Assembly: GCA_038380795.1 (NCBI GenBank)
Contig: CM076261.1
Span: forward strand, 35,675,866-35,739,865
Length of the DNA: 64,000 nucleotides
Direction of reading: 5' to 3'
Origin: Pyrocephalus nanus
Taxonomy: Eukaryota > Chordata > Aves > Passeriformes > Tyrannidae
Position 1 is the stretch's first letter. The number at the start of each line of letters is the position of its first letter. Below, piece by piece: positions 47,161 through 60,646 of this stretch. The notes beneath the pieces are model-generated. The model worked only from the letters and a program-made list of their open reading frames with translations. It had not been told where the DNA came from and searched no databases. The position numbers and the translations under genes were made by a program.

Positions 47161-47555
47161 CTGAAAAACAAAGTCCTTAGTCTAGTAGTATGTTATTATA
47201 AACTATATTTTCTTTTAAAACTTTTTCTGTGTATAAATACATTATTATAAAAATAACATGTTTAATATATGAATATTTAAATGAATATGCATAAATTGAT
47301 AGATTAATATAACCATTTCTATTTAATCTCTCTTATTTGTATTAATAAGTCTTCAATTAGACTGCTAATATTTCAATTACACTAATAAATGACTGGCTTT
47401 ACACATAAGGTATTTCCTTTAAATATATAAAGACATTTTGGGTTTAACAGAAACTACTCAAGTATCTTGACATTAGGTGTCTACATGTCTTTTAATTCAC
47501 CAGTTTGTTTTAGCTTATTTAAAGAGGAAACTAGCTACCAAAATGTGTCACAGAA

Positions 47556-47906
47556 AGATAGAATAACGAAATCATAGAATGTTTTGGTTAGAAGGGACCT
47601 TAAAGATCATTTCGTTCTAACCCTGACAGGGACACCTTCTACTAGAGCAGGTTGCTCAATGACCGATCCAACCTGGTCTTGAACATTTCCAGGGATGGGC
47701 TATCTACAACTTCTATGGGGCACCTGTTCCAATGTCTCACCGCCCTCCTGCTGAAAAATTTCATACTAATATCTAATCTAAATCTACCCTCTTTCAGTTT
47801 GAAACCATAATCCCTTGTTCTATCACTACATACTCTTGTAAAAAGTCCCTCTTCAGCCTTCTTTGTAGGCCCCCTTTAGGTACTTCGAGTCTGCTATGTA
47901 TCTTTT
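47556..47906 (-). mobile_element. CR1: CR1 LINE 3' segment, minus strand
   Basis: The plus strand reads GAAATCATAGAATGTTTTGG, then AAGGGACCTTAAAGATCATT, TTCCAGGGATGGGCTATCTA and CCCTCTTTCAGTTTGAAACC, ending in a TAGGTACTTCGAGTCTGC block. This is a reverse CR1 3' UTR and ORF2 end, 5'-truncated at about 47906. It lies just upstream, in minus-strand terms, of the candidate exon at 46940-47160. Confidence 0.92.
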
Positions 47907-50900
47907 TGAACGGAATATAAAAACCAGCAACAGAGAGCCTTTTTTTTTTCTCTGAGACACGACACTGAGTTGAGCCAAATGTTAATGTCCACAGATTAGG
48001 ACGACCTTGGTTAGGACTTCAGGTCAGTCTTTGTGATTTGTCTGTCTAATATCTGCAAGGAGACCTATCTTAAAACAACACGGTATTGAGAAGATTGAAC
48101 TTCAGCTGAAATGAAAGCATGAAAGAATACGTAGAGGGAAACAACATATTTCTAATTCTTTTCTACACATACTTTTTTCATTTTCTTAGCTTACTTTTGT
48201 TTCAGAGTTTCTCTGAATCAGAAAAATATATATAACAAAAATTTATTCTGGAAATTGCCTGAAAACTGTCTGAAAATCTCTCATGGCAACTAGCTGTTTG
48301 GAAACATTCATTATCTGAAACTTAAATATAGATAGTTTTTAGCCCAGTGTAACTCTCATTAATTAGCTGAATAGATACATACATATTATTGTGTGTTTAG
48401 ATCAGATTAGAAAGACTGATGTTTGTTACGTAAAAATTTACGTGAGAATTTTTGACCCATGTACTCATATGAATTTACAGTGAACTTTAACAGTTTTCTT
48501 GTGTTGTATTCTAAAAAGATTTCCTTAGAGCATCAGAGTTTCTTTTCTTCTAGAATCACAGTTTAAATATATATTGTTTTCAAAATATCTAAGAGAAAAG
48601 GGAAATTCCAATAAAAATAACTATAATCATGATTTGCACTGCAATTTTATTTTTTATTTTAAACCCATAATTATTTCCTGAGCTTGGTAGAAGATTCTGA
48701 AAATAAAAATGCCTAGATTTGTGACCTGGAGATCAGTAAATTCAGGCAGTTTTATGGGAGCTTTGTGACATGTAAATGTGATCAAAACTTGCTTAGTGTT
48801 CCTCTGTTTTACTAAGGCTATCTGAGATACTTAATTTTCCTGAGTCAAGCCAAGCTCTGGGAATAGCTTTCTACATATAAATAATAGCTGAGAACTTTGC
48901 TAAAACTGGGAAGAATTAAAAGAAATTTTATAATTAATTCTTCATCCAGAATTTGTTAGTCTATGTAGATAAGAGGTCACTGCATCTGTTCACTGCCAGG
49001 AATACTTGAACAAGCCAAATTTCTGCAATAGTTGTAGTTTTCTGATCTGAACATGGCGTCACTGAGACCAAGAGCTTAGAAATTAAAGAAATTAATGTGA
49101 CATTCATGTGACAATGAGATCTATCCATTGTACTAAAAAACATTATTTTTTTAAAAAACATAGTAAAAGGTATCGCCTTTGTGCCTCAGGGCACAGGCTC
49201 ACCCTCAGCTGATGATTAGAAGGTGAGTCAGTTAAAATGCAAGGTCAGCTATAGAGACAGTTCTTGCTGCTTCCACTGAAGTGAGTAGGCCTAATTTCTG
49301 GTGGGAATAAAATGCTGAACTAGAGAGATCTCTGGTCTGATTCTTCATGGCAGCACAGGCATTTCATAAAAACTCTTTTCCCATTTAGTTCTACAATGCA
49401 ATTTTAAAGGGTCACTTGTTAACTCTGTCTGCAAACACATAAGGGCACTTGAACCAGCTGAGCTCCAATTCCACCCAGAAGCAGTAAACCTTACTAGAGG
49501 CTTTTAAAATAATTAATAGTCTGAATAAGTCCATTATCATTTAAGATCTATTTTAGCTACACATATTAATATTCTGTTTTTGTAGCAAAGCTATTTAGAT
49601 ACTGCCATTCACTGATAATAAGTCATTTATTCCTCATTAACTGTTAGGATGGATGTAGATACTCATTATAGCAAGACAACAGACTCATTTAACTGCACAC
49701 AGTACTTGATTATACACACGAACATTGACTGGAATGCAAATTTCATTCTACATAAGTCTCATCTTGATTGTTATTCTCACCATGGGATAAAGTATCTTAT
49801 CTGCTGTACTTTTTTTTCCTCTTTTTTAGTATCTGTTTTAAAAGACGAGAAAGAACATAATAATGATTGGTGATAATCTCAATTTGGGTAAATACTGACA
49901 CAAGAAATAAAGGTTTCCTCATGTAAACTGCTGTTGGTTTTTAAAAATGTGCCCTTGCTTGATAGTTCTCCTAAAATTAGTACTGTCTTAAAATAAATGA
50001 GATTCAGATTTTAGAAATATGAGACTTTTAACAAATACTCATTACATTGGTCATGGACACAAGCTTTTGCTTTTTCATGAAATACAGATATTCTATGTCC
50101 CAGCTACAGAAATCAAAGGCCAATCTCTCTCTGTCAAGTGGAAATAAAAGTATATTCTCTGTCATTTTTTGCTCTATAACTATATAATTTTTTCTCTGTA
50201 TGTTTGCAATTTCTTTCCTTTTGCTTTTCAGTTTTATCTGTTTACATTTATTGAAAATCATTGTGTGTATATGCAGAAGAATTACAATCATCCTTCAGTT
50301 AATATTAAATACTATGTCACTTCTATGCCCAGAACATTGTACTATGCTTTTAGTAATGTAAGAAAATTACTGCTTAGAGATAAACTGAGGCTTTGTGTCA
50401 TAGGTAGGTCAGGTCTACTTCTCTGTCTCATGAAAGGAACTATGACTCAGTAACACAACTGCATTTACTGTTGAAAATATAAGACAATCTTGTGGTGTTT
50501 TTCCATGGCCCTACTCAAGGTTTCCCCACTGCAAATATATGTGCATATATTCTGCAAGACATGGGTTCATTCCCAGGGGGTGTACATAGAACCTTTGCTG
50601 CATAAACAGTGAGGTTTGCCCTTTTTGCAGGCAAATAGCTTTTGCATTTAAATGCAAAATCAGCAGCTCCACCTACTCCTTATTGAAATACACAGAATAG
50701 GTAACAGAACTGTCCAAAGCAGCTTAAAAACTGGGAGGAGAACAGAGCTCAGATTTAAAGAATAGCTTCATCAAGTCAGTTGTCTCAGTTTTGATGTTCA
50801 TCTGCTGGAAGGCTTCACAGAGAAATTACCAGCTGCCTAGAGCAATAGTTCTTCTTTCCCACTCTGAATGAAGAAGATTGGATTAGCCCTTGCCAACAAT

Positions 50901-53900
50901 TAACACTTCACACGCAGAAATTCAGGTTTTTAGTGTGAGTAAAGTCCTTTTATATTTCTTTCTGTATACTAAAGAGAGCACGTTGAATCTGGCATCCCGT
51001 TGCATGCACATCCGGACAATGTGGTGTCTACATGTGGTGTGGCATGTACATGTAATGTCACATACATATACAGTTACATATGACATAACTATACTTGAAA
51101 ACTGGAAAACAAGCAAACAAACGAGTTATTAAACAGTAATATATTACCTTTTCTTTGACATTTGAGATTTATTAAGATTGGACTATCTAGGTTTTAAGGA
51201 CAAAAACTTCCAAAGAAATATTCTGCAAAGCAGACTTTTTCTTAGGAAGAAATCTATGTGGTAGAAATATAATTTTACACAGAAGAATAGCTCTGCTGGA
51301 AAATGTTTGACTAGCCTTATTGGAAAACTTTGCATGTGGAGGAGACAAGACATAAAGTATCTTGCAGGATTAAACTGTTCAAAGGTCTATGAAAAAAAGC
51401 TAGCGCAGAATATGTTATATATTGGCAGTAATACTGAAGTCTCTAAGGGCTCCTAATTTCTTCCAGATGAAACCATTTTTCCTGATAACATACTCTCAGA
51501 AGTAAATCTTATCAAAAATTCTTTCCATCCATGTTTGTACTTTCCATTCTCTTCCACTTCCTCTCAAGTCCTTAAAAGTTTTTATTTTAAAATGGCAATC
51601 TATATTTTGGAAATTCTCTTAGTAAGGAAAAAATGTCAAATTATCACATCTGTGAATGTAGTAAGAGACTGTGAGTACTTTAGAATCAGGAATTAGAGTG
51701 CAAGAAGCAGACAACACCATAATTTGTCATAGATTCCATGTCCTGAAGATTTTTTTATACTATGTCATGCTTCCAGAATTATGCAAACATATGTTTTATT
51801 AATTTTATTCATTTGATAATTTGGATACGGAAAAAACCCTCTAAAAGTATCTAACTTTTAAAAAAACCACAACTACTGCATAGAAGTAAACTACTAAAAA
51901 AGTAATTTAATAATTAGACCACAAAACTGAAATTCTTGTTATTACATGAATCTCCAAAAAAATAAAGGAAATTCTATATTTCATTATACTACTGAGCCAT
52001 ACTGAACCTCATAACAAAGCAAGTGCTATTTATAATTTTCTTTAAAGTGCACAGTTTAATTGGAAAAATGTCAAGGCTGATTCAATCAGATTGGTGGCAT
52101 GATCGCTGACAACATTCTCCAAGAATTCTGATTCACATTAGAAATTGAAGACATATGTTGTGGGAGAAGATGCCTTAACAATGAAAATATTGTTGGTTCA
52201 GACAGATGGTAACTTTTTTAGTAAGGAAAATGATAGCAAGAATGTGACAACTGAATAAAAGTTAAAACCTATTAAAACTGACAAGGTCAAAGATGGGATG
52301 GGGCAAGAAGGAGGTGGATTTCAAAATAACTGTTAAAAATAATACTTTATAAGAGAAGTTTTCTCTCCATGATGATTGACTTTCTTTTTTTTTTTTCTTT
52401 CTAGATGCAGAACTGGTACAAAACTGCCAATGTTTGGAAAATATAAAAAAAAGTCCCTTAAGTTCATTCAAAGTTTAGTTCTTTTTATCTTGCAAATCAA
52501 TAGTGCTTTATGTTGCTGAATTCTTTATTCAGAAATAGTCTTTCAAGGCCAGATTGTGTAGCTCGTATTCACATGAGTGAACATGTAAGTTCTTCTGCTA
52601 TAGCCAATAAATTTAATTGCTTATTTATAGATTGGCAACACCTTATGGGTTTTTCCGTTCCTTTCCCTTTTCAGAGAGTGACTTTAAATCTTTGTCCATT
52701 ATTTCATTTCGCTTTCCTTTTTTATTTTTTTTTTTGCTGGTAAGTGTTCTTATTTTATCTCCTAGTTAAGTTTTTGTATGTCTATACTTGATTAGGCAGA
52801 GTTAAATTTGCTGCTAGGCATTAATAGCATTTTTCAAATAATTCAGTTTGGAAAACCTAAAGAAAAATAAAAGCTTGAAATGTAAAACGTTGACATTTCA
52901 ACCATTAAAGAAAGCCCACCTCTAAATGCCAGATTCCAATCAGAATTTATATATTAAACTGCTTTGGCAGTGTCATATAATCTCAATCAAAAGAAAAAAA
53001 AAATGGTACAGAAATACATAAATACTCTGACTTGTGATAAAACAATATTAACTGTACAAAAACTAGTTTAAATATATCAGTCATTTTATTTACTTTTCAT
53101 CATGATAATTTTTCTCCTAATAAGAAAAAATGTCAAACATTTAGAACCATATTTTATTTATGCCCTTGTAGGCTTGAAATTACTCACCTTAAAATAACAT
53201 CGAACCACCAGAAAACCTACACAAATTAAATTAAATTTAAGAGAAGCCAATTCCCCAACATTCAGGAATTCTACTATTCCAGAATAAGACAATTTTTTCT
53301 TAGAACTGTAATGCTGACCCAGCCTTCTAAACAGGTTCTTCTCTTCTTCTCATTAGTTCATTGAAGTTTATATGAGACTTTTAGTTTCTACAGTGAATAC
53401 ATTCCAGGATTTTTTTTCTACTGAATAGCTACCAATACTTGATGTTATCTTTATTAGATGAGTGTCATTAAAAGGACACAGAGAGAGAAAGTTGTAAGAT
53501 ATTTATTGTAAGGAATTGTATTTTCTGCCTAGCACTAAGCAAAAATTTCATTAAAGTTTTCTGCTGGATGACACCACTACATTACTGTTTATTGACCAAA
53601 AGCCTCTTTTAATAATTCTTATAACAGAAATAAAACACATGTACCCAGTTGTGGCAGACTCATGAGAATTTAGGACAAATCCATACAGCAGTACTGGCTA
53701 TCATCTCAACTCTTGATTTACAGTTTTGCATATACAATACTTTGGAGTGCTTAAATTTGAAAGAGAGAATTATTCTTATGTATTATATTGTAAAACAATG
53801 TTATAACCCAATCCTTTTTAATAATATTGCCTCTTACCTTTTACAGGAAGGGATGAATAAGCAAATGGATTATCCAGGCTTACATGGATACCAGTATCAG

Positions 53901-56644
53901 AGCAGAGTAGAACTGAGAAAATCTTGAAGTCTGCTTTGCTATTCAGCACTATTCATGACAGACTCCCATTTCAAATGGTGTATTAGGGACAAGTGATCTA
54001 GCATGTAGGGGTAACCTAAATACCAAGTCATCTAAAAATATTATTTCCACTTTTATTGGTGATTATAAAAGATCAGAATATTCATCTCTCAGTCAACCAT
54101 ACATTAGTCAGAATTCAGCGTGAAAAATAATATCTGTATTCCCTGAAAGACAAATTAAAACTATGCAAGGAAATAACTAAGAAACAAAGAAACTTCTGAG
54201 AAATTTTTTACTGGTCTTTGGAAGTATTTATGTGAGAGACAATGACAGGCATTCATTTATATGACTTTCATGAAACTTTGGGGTTTATGGATTCTGTAGT
54301 ATTATCAAATGATTGCTGAGTACAATATAGATAGGATTTCAGAATACATGATTGAACTTTCTCATAGCAAAGAAAAGGGTTTTTTCACGAGTAAAAATAT
54401 TTTTATAATGTGGACAAAGCTTTCCTTTTCCTTTGTTTCTGGGATAACATCAAGCACCCATCCCTTAGGATTGATATTTTTCTTACTGAAAGCATAATTC
54501 CTTCTGATCCAATTGTGAGTTCCAACTGTATTAAGACTGAAGGCTGGAAGTCTGCTGCATTCTTCTAGAATTTTAATTAGATAAAAGTATGTGCTTAGAC
54601 TTAAGCACAGACTTAAACTCTTGTTTAAGTGGGATCTATGTCAGTATCTTGGCTGTAACTCAACAAATACAGCCCAAAGCAATTAAAAAAAATAAGGGCT
54701 TTTTCAAGTAATGACTTTACCTATGATTTCACTATATATATGGACAAGCCTAATAACTGATAAGTTTAACTTAAATATAGAATCAAATGTATATGGTCTC
54801 TTAGACAACAATGTTAGATGAAGTTTTGTCATACCTGAATTCAAAAGACTCCTAGACACTTGGTGCTATTAAAGCAACTAATTCCTCTTGAAAATTTTAG
54901 AAATAGCTGGGTTTCATTTTACTCTAAATACATCAAATACATCTATGACATTTGAACTGCAAAATTTAAAATTATATGCTATCTAGAAACAAGTAAAAAT
55001 ATCCTTAGGAAAGTTAATTTCGTTTTTCTTCCACCCTCCAAATATGCTTGACAAAATACTTCCCTAATATCCAAATTAGATCAATTAACTTTTCAGTATT
55101 TTAAAATTATTATAGGTTTCCTATTTCTTTATCAGAAGTAAAAATAAATGTTACTTATGTGCTGGATTAAGTAAATAGATTTACTTCCTTAGGAAAGCAA
55201 CATAAAGTCCACACAGAAATCAGTCACTTACTGGAATGAAACATCATAGTGAGTATTTGAACTGCAAGAGAAAGAATTCACACCTAACAGCAGGTGTCTT
55301 ACAAGATGCAGAAAAAAAATCCAGCAACACAGTTTTCTTTACCTGTTCTAGTTTGTTTTTTTTCTATCTCCTTTTTTAATAAATGTTTCTTGTATTTTCA
55401 TGATACTAGTTTAAAGCCCTATCTTTTATCTACCTCTCTTTGTTGCCTGTCCAGAACTTCTCAGTGTCTTCTCCAGTGCATTTCTAGCTCCTCTAAGACT
55501 TTAATTTCATAACTTTAAAGCATTCCAATCTTGCAAGTCTTCTTTAAGTTAGGGTGGCCACAGCATGTCACAAACAGTGTTCATATTTTAGCATGAACTT
55601 CCATTTCAGCTCTTCATACAATCTTTTACTTGCAAATTCAAGTTTTTTAACTTTCAGAAAATAATTAGATTTCTTTTTCAAATGAAGCTTAGCTCACTCT
55701 GCATTCTAGTCATAGAATCTTCTAGATTAATTAGAAGTTCTGTAACTAAAAGAATAAATTAACAGTTGACCCAAACAGAAAAAGCAGTGATTAGAACATA
55801 AATTATTTTATTGCTTTCAGACTGGAGAAAAAGAGTTTGATGCAAGGAGATTCTCACCATATGATTGTGGCTTAAATAAAAATCAAATTGTCTGGGAAAA
55901 TTAGGATCTATCAACTATAATACTTAGTTTTGAAACCATGTTGTTAGCTGGGATGCTGGGAGACTTGAAAATAAAGTTATTAATTTTATCTGTTAATTAT
56001 AAATTACTAGACAAAGAGGAGAGGTGTCTGAATTCCCAAAAAATATCCTTTGATCTACATTTGGGCTCTTAGCAGGCAAGGAAGTAAATGAAAAATTGTG
56101 TAATAACTATGCCCAGCAGGAATAATCAATTCTTTCTTCTTTAAAAGTTCTGTCATACCTACATAAATAGATTAGAAGTTATTTCACAATTTCATATAAA
56201 ACCTGAAATGCAAATATGCCACATAAACACATAGGCATGCTTCAGATTGCTATCCTATCTGTTACATCTTTCATCACCTGAATGCGTTGGAGCCCTGATA
56301 TCGCATGGAGATAACTGAATTCACAGGGGATAAGACATTAGGAATGCTTCTGAGAAGCATGGTGCCTCTACTAACCTTCAGGGTTCTGCACTGGCACATT
56401 AACATCAAACAGGTTGAATGCACTTGTAGAATCTCTTCTGGGACATTTCTGCTTTAATGTGATTTACAACAAGGTGCCAGCTTATGGGGTCTGAGAAGAA
56501 ACGAATGTCCAAATAAAACTCTATTTTTTTTTCTTTGAGGAACCAAAAACCAACTAAATCTTACCCACAAATTTACAGCCTCTGCCTGCTAAAAATATAA
56601 TTAACTAAATATGTATTAGATGGACTAAGAGAGAAAATATTTAC

Positions 56645-56742
56645 CTATAATGTGAAAATCAATTTTTAGGTGTCTTTCCACTCTTACAGAAGCAGAAAGT
56701 TCAAAATAAGTAACTATCATGCCTTTGTGCCTCCTGATTCTT
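56645..56742 (-). CDS. Candidate internal exon, unknown protein
   Basis: This is a hypothesis. On the minus strand a pyrimidine-rich acceptor (CTCTGTTCTTCTCCATTTCAG) precedes 56742, and a donor ATAG|GTAAAT follows 56645. Of the three frames only one is open over the 98 bp. It starts in phase 2, includes RRHKGMIVTYFELSASVRVE and ends KIDFHII plus one base (phase 1). The end phase matches the start of the candidate terminal exon at 47160. It does not match the end of the candidate exon at 58926-59054, so either an exon is missing between them or one call is wrong. No family is recognised. Confidence 0.25.
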
Positions 56743-58925
56743 CTGAAATGGAGAAGAACAGAGTAGTCAAACATCTCAAAACTTGTTTTAAGCATTACCC
56801 AGTTGTATTTCTGAGTCAAAGGAGGGATCTGCGTCTAAGACCATAGGTCTGCAGATCAGCATTATAAGCTGCCAGATCTGTAACCCCTCTTTCCATCAGT
56901 CCTCTGTATGTTCTTATGCTTCTGTCCTTTACATACCATTCAGTAACATGGTTTGGTAACCATTTAATTCAGAAATTTTGTTTAAAATGAAAGGCAGTTT
57001 TTTGTTAGATTTTGCAGTGTAACCCCTTTCTTACTTTCCAGAACATAGGGGCAGTGAACAACTTAAGAAGATTTTTAATTTATTTCTTTCCTTTTATTAT
57101 TTTTTTTAATCTTCATCCATTAGAAGAAAGGATAATATTTTACTTAAATCATAGGTAAAACTAAATAATGTAGTTAATCACCAAAAAGAGATAAAAATAA
57201 ATATAACAGGAGTATTTAGGTGACACATTGAAGACCAATATACATTTATCAGTGAAAACTGACAGCATTTAATTATCTAAAGGAAATAAATAAAAACCTA
57301 TATGCATACTTGTCTACTTCTCTAAAAATTTTGCGAAGAAGAAGAAAGATGAGATTTCACTTAAGATGATTTCTATCCCATATTATCTATTAATATGGCA
57401 GAGGAAATTATCTTAAAAAACATTGGTTTAGAAAATGAACAGGGGCCTTTTTTGCATTGCTTATCTTACTCTAGTTGGACTGTTTCTATGCAAATAAACT
57501 GCATGTTTACTTCAAGCTAGTTACCTAAAACTCAGTCTATATAAACTTTGTGAGCACTTCTAAAACATAAGCAGCGTAATTCATTTGGCAGCATCCTAAT
57601 TAATTTGTGTTTTACCACTTTAAAAGTGGGGTTAAAATTTATTTTTAATAAGCCTTATGTTACTGAGCTATAGCTTTGCCCTCACAGTTTTTTATGACAA
57701 GCAGGATTACAGAGTAAAGGAGATAAATTAACTATCCTACACAATGAAGTGGATTCTTTGCTTCCCTTGGCTCTGTTATGCAGTTACTTGATTGTGCTTT
57801 TCAGATGCACTATTTAAATAAAAAATTCTTAAATAAGAATGGTTTTAATGCTGTACGTCACTTCTATGATAATTACAATAATATTGTTGGCACTCAGAAG
57901 TCTGTAAATATTTTTTATAGTCTACTAAAGTGTTTTGATGTGGTGTTTATTAAACGAAGGAAAACTGAAGGAGAAAATAAGATGCACTACCGTGAACTGA
58001 AAGATAATAAAGACAATACAGTGGCACTGATTCATGATATTTGTATACTTGTTCTACACTGAACTATGACTAACATTTAATCATATTACCAAAAACTTTT
58101 AATCCTCTGGTCTTTCTCCTCCTTTGCTTTCCTACAGAGAATTATAGGTGAGATAGTTATAAACTCATTGATCTCTTTAAAATTGGGCACAAGTAAATTC
58201 TATGCTGGTATTCACAACCTTCTTCATCCTTGCACTAGGTTTTTGATAGAGCAGGAGGCAAGTATATGAGTCAAATGTTCAGCCTGTAAGAAGGAAAGTA
58301 TTTCATCAACAATATATTATTACAGATTGCAGATTTAGCACAACTTTCAGAGAGGCTGGAAATTTTCAGAGATAATGGCCTGGTCTACTTTGGTTAATTA
58401 ACCACTATAATTTTTGACTTGGGATGTGTTATTTCAACACATTAACTACTGAAAATATATTTTTATATTTATATAAGGGTATATAAGACCAGTAGGTTTT
58501 TTGGGTTTTATTTGTTTGGTTTTGTTTTTTATAGTTCTTTCTAACCATAATGTTCTATAGGATTTTTTTTTTTAACCTGGTTTTACATATGAATACTTCT
58601 GCAGGAGAGAAAACTGAAATGTACATAGCATTTTTGGATTTGTATGCTAACAGTAAAGATCATTGTAATGTCACCTGAATTCATCACCAGAATGAGCAAC
58701 AAGTATGTAATTCTTTAGTCAATAAATATTGTTTGCATTTTTTAATTATTTACTTCTGTTTCATCAATTATTATAGACCTTTAATGCTCCTATTTTCATA
58801 TGCAGATCTGTGTTAAACTCTTCTAAAATAGTGGTATCATATGGTTAAGGGAAACTTTGCAAAGAAAGTTTTACATTTTCTGATAAGCTAGAACATATGT
58901 ATATACATCATAAGATAATACATAC

Positions 58926-59054
58926 CATTTACTTCCTTATAGTTTTCATTTAGCCTTGCTGACTGAGGCCAAACCCAAGAATAAATCTGCAGCAATTTCC
59001 TTAGGTTCAGTGTTTTGACATGAAGAGGTTCTGAATGATAGTCAAGATCAAAAT
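58926..59054 (-). CDS. Candidate internal exon, unknown protein
   Basis: This is a hypothesis. On the minus strand an acceptor AATTTTCAATTACAG precedes 59054. Donors are available as AATG|GTATGT (exon end 58926, phase 1) or GAA|GTAAAT (exon end 58933, phase 0). The open frame reads FDLDYHSEPLHVKTLNLRKL, then LQIYSWVWPQSARLNENYKE. This is a varied, protein-like composition in contrast to the Lys, Asn and Ile-rich chance frames around it. The symmetric 129-bp version is phase 1 at both ends. I do not recognise the protein. It is the most exon-like piece by composition. Confidence 0.3.
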
Positions 59055-60200
59055 CTGTAATTGAAAATTTATAGATATTTTTAAGATTTTTGAAAGACAC
59101 ATCTTATATTAGAGGCAAAATAACAGGTAAATAGTTAATGGAAATACATTTTGAAAATAAATTTGATACATTTTAGACTGACAACTCAGCAATATGAATC
59201 GATCAAGTTGAATGACAACATAAATGCTGTGCCAAGAATCCTATAATTAAGGTGATCTTTCATAGTGGTCTTGGAATTAAAGTGAAATCTGACAGCTTCT
59301 CTGTGGAGAAAATAGAAATGGAGATACATCTGACCAGACTTTAATTGTGCAGGGATGCAGTACTCTATTTTCTTAATTACTAATATATTTTTTGACGAAA
59401 ATAAAAGAAACCATATAAACAGCCAGTGTAATTAGGTTGAGTAAGGTGAATATAAAGCAAAAGTCAATTCAGATTCTTTCCCTTTGATTAGCTCAGACTA
59501 ATCGTGTTGCACATTCCCACAAACTACATTATCGATACTCATGCAAAGAGAATTTCCAGAAAAAATCAGCAGCTCAAAACTTAAAGAAGTAAATAAACCT
59601 GTAAAATCTCAGAAAACTGAGGGATTTAACTTGCATTGCCCTAATGAGTGTATTACAATTTCAGGGCAGTCAGTTGTAATAATGTTTACTGCTTTTATAC
59701 AGGCGCTTGAAAATTACTGTTACAGAAATACGTTGAATGTAAGGCATTAAAAATTGCCACAAGAATCAAGTCTTTCAGATGTTGCAAAAGTTATCTTACC
59801 TTCTGTTTGATTCAACCGTATTGCAATATACTTTCTTGACTGACAAATAATTTGATTCTTACTATTACTTTTATTACCATAATTCTTAGAAGTCTATTAG
59901 AGGCCAGCATCTCTCTGCCGGATGTGAGCCAAGAAGACAAACCCTATCCAAAGAATTTTCAAACTAAGTAGAAGACGAGACAACAGATGGAGTGAGACAG
60001 ATGGTTGGAGGATAGGAGTGGTAAAATAAAGCCCAGAGATCATATTAGGCAGTGGTTTTAGAATCTATGAGTTTACCAATTGTCAGATGCTTTGAAGATA
60101 GAATGAAAAACCAAAATTTTAATTGGGTTTCTGAGGAATTACAATGAAGATCTGAAGATATCTAGAGGGGCTTCTTGTGTGGGGAAATTAGCATTTTTAA

Positions 60201-60231
60201 TATCTACCTACCTATCTATCTGTCTGTCTAC
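60201..60231. repeat. Tetranucleotide microsatellite (TACC/TATC/TGTC)
   Basis: Successive CTAC, CTAT and CTGT units, each repeated two or three times. It is a compound, mutating tetranucleotide array. Confidence 0.8.
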
Positions 60232-60437
60232 ATGTACATATATATGTTTATGCATACATAGATACCTGTCTGAAAATCTTGCAAGCAATGATAATTTAAC
60301 TTGTATTTGTGCATAAGATTCCCTTCACTAACGTGAGTCAAAAGAAAAGGATAGCTGGAAGGCAATTTAGATGAGAACCTGAAAAATATGACTCAGGAAA
60401 CAGCTAATTTACCAGTACAAAGACATCTTTATTTTAT

Positions 60438-60646
60438 TGCATTTGCATAGCCAGGTTTTGGTAGTGGGGGGGCTACAGGGCTGGCTTCTGTGAGAAGCTG
60501 CCAGAAGCTTCCATCATGTCTAGCAGAGCCATTGCCAGCCGGCTCCAGGATGGACAGACCACTGATCAAGGCTGAGCCAATCAGAGAAGGTGGTAATACC
60601 TTCGTGATAATATTCTTAAGAAAAAAAAAAGTTATTGCATAGATGT
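60438..60646 (+). mobile_element. LTR 5' portion (plus), part of an inverted LTR
   Basis: The segment reads TGCATTTGCATAGCCAGGTT, then TTCTGTGAGAAGCTGCCAGA and ATTCTTAAGAAAAAAAAAAG. It is the same as the first ~205 bp of the full plus LTR at 61742 (CCAGGTTTTGGTAG, GAAGCTGCCAGAAGCTTCC, a TATTTAAGG box). It stops at about 60646, where the same LTR's 3' terminus begins in reverse orientation. The two parts together cover one LTR. Confidence 0.8.

Larger units (their letters stand above)
34863..47555. other. Long AT-rich region, essentially repeat-free
   Basis: About 12.7 kb with no recognisable CR1 or LTR. A candidate exon is listed at 36117-36305(+) and a candidate terminal exon at 46940-47160(-). 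Simple repeats are a (TA)n at 38215-38228 and an A-rich tract at 43943-44015. The rarity of repeats over this length is compatible with intronic or constrained intergenic DNA, but it is not proof of either. Confidence 0.4.
47907..60437. other. Long AT-rich region, essentially repeat-free
   Basis: About 12.5 kb with no CR1 or LTR. Two minus-strand candidate exons are listed at 56645-56742 and 58926-59054. A tetranucleotide tract lies at 60201-60231. Other open frames are of chance length. Confidence 0.4.

Noticed and set aside
48961..49161. Minus-strand frame as a further exon of the possible gene
   Set aside because: No convincing donor, and the acceptor is only a T-run followed by AG in very AT-rich DNA.
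50028..50291. Minus-strand exon-like segment around 50040-50140 after an acceptor TTCCACTTGACAG
   Set aside because: Only weak donors (AAT|GTAATG) are present, and the phase does not fit between the other minus-strand candidates.
57778..58062. 94-codon plus-strand frame after a TTTTCAG acceptor
   Set aside because: The composition is dominated by Asn, Lys, Ile and Phe, there is no proper donor in frame, and the length is within chance.
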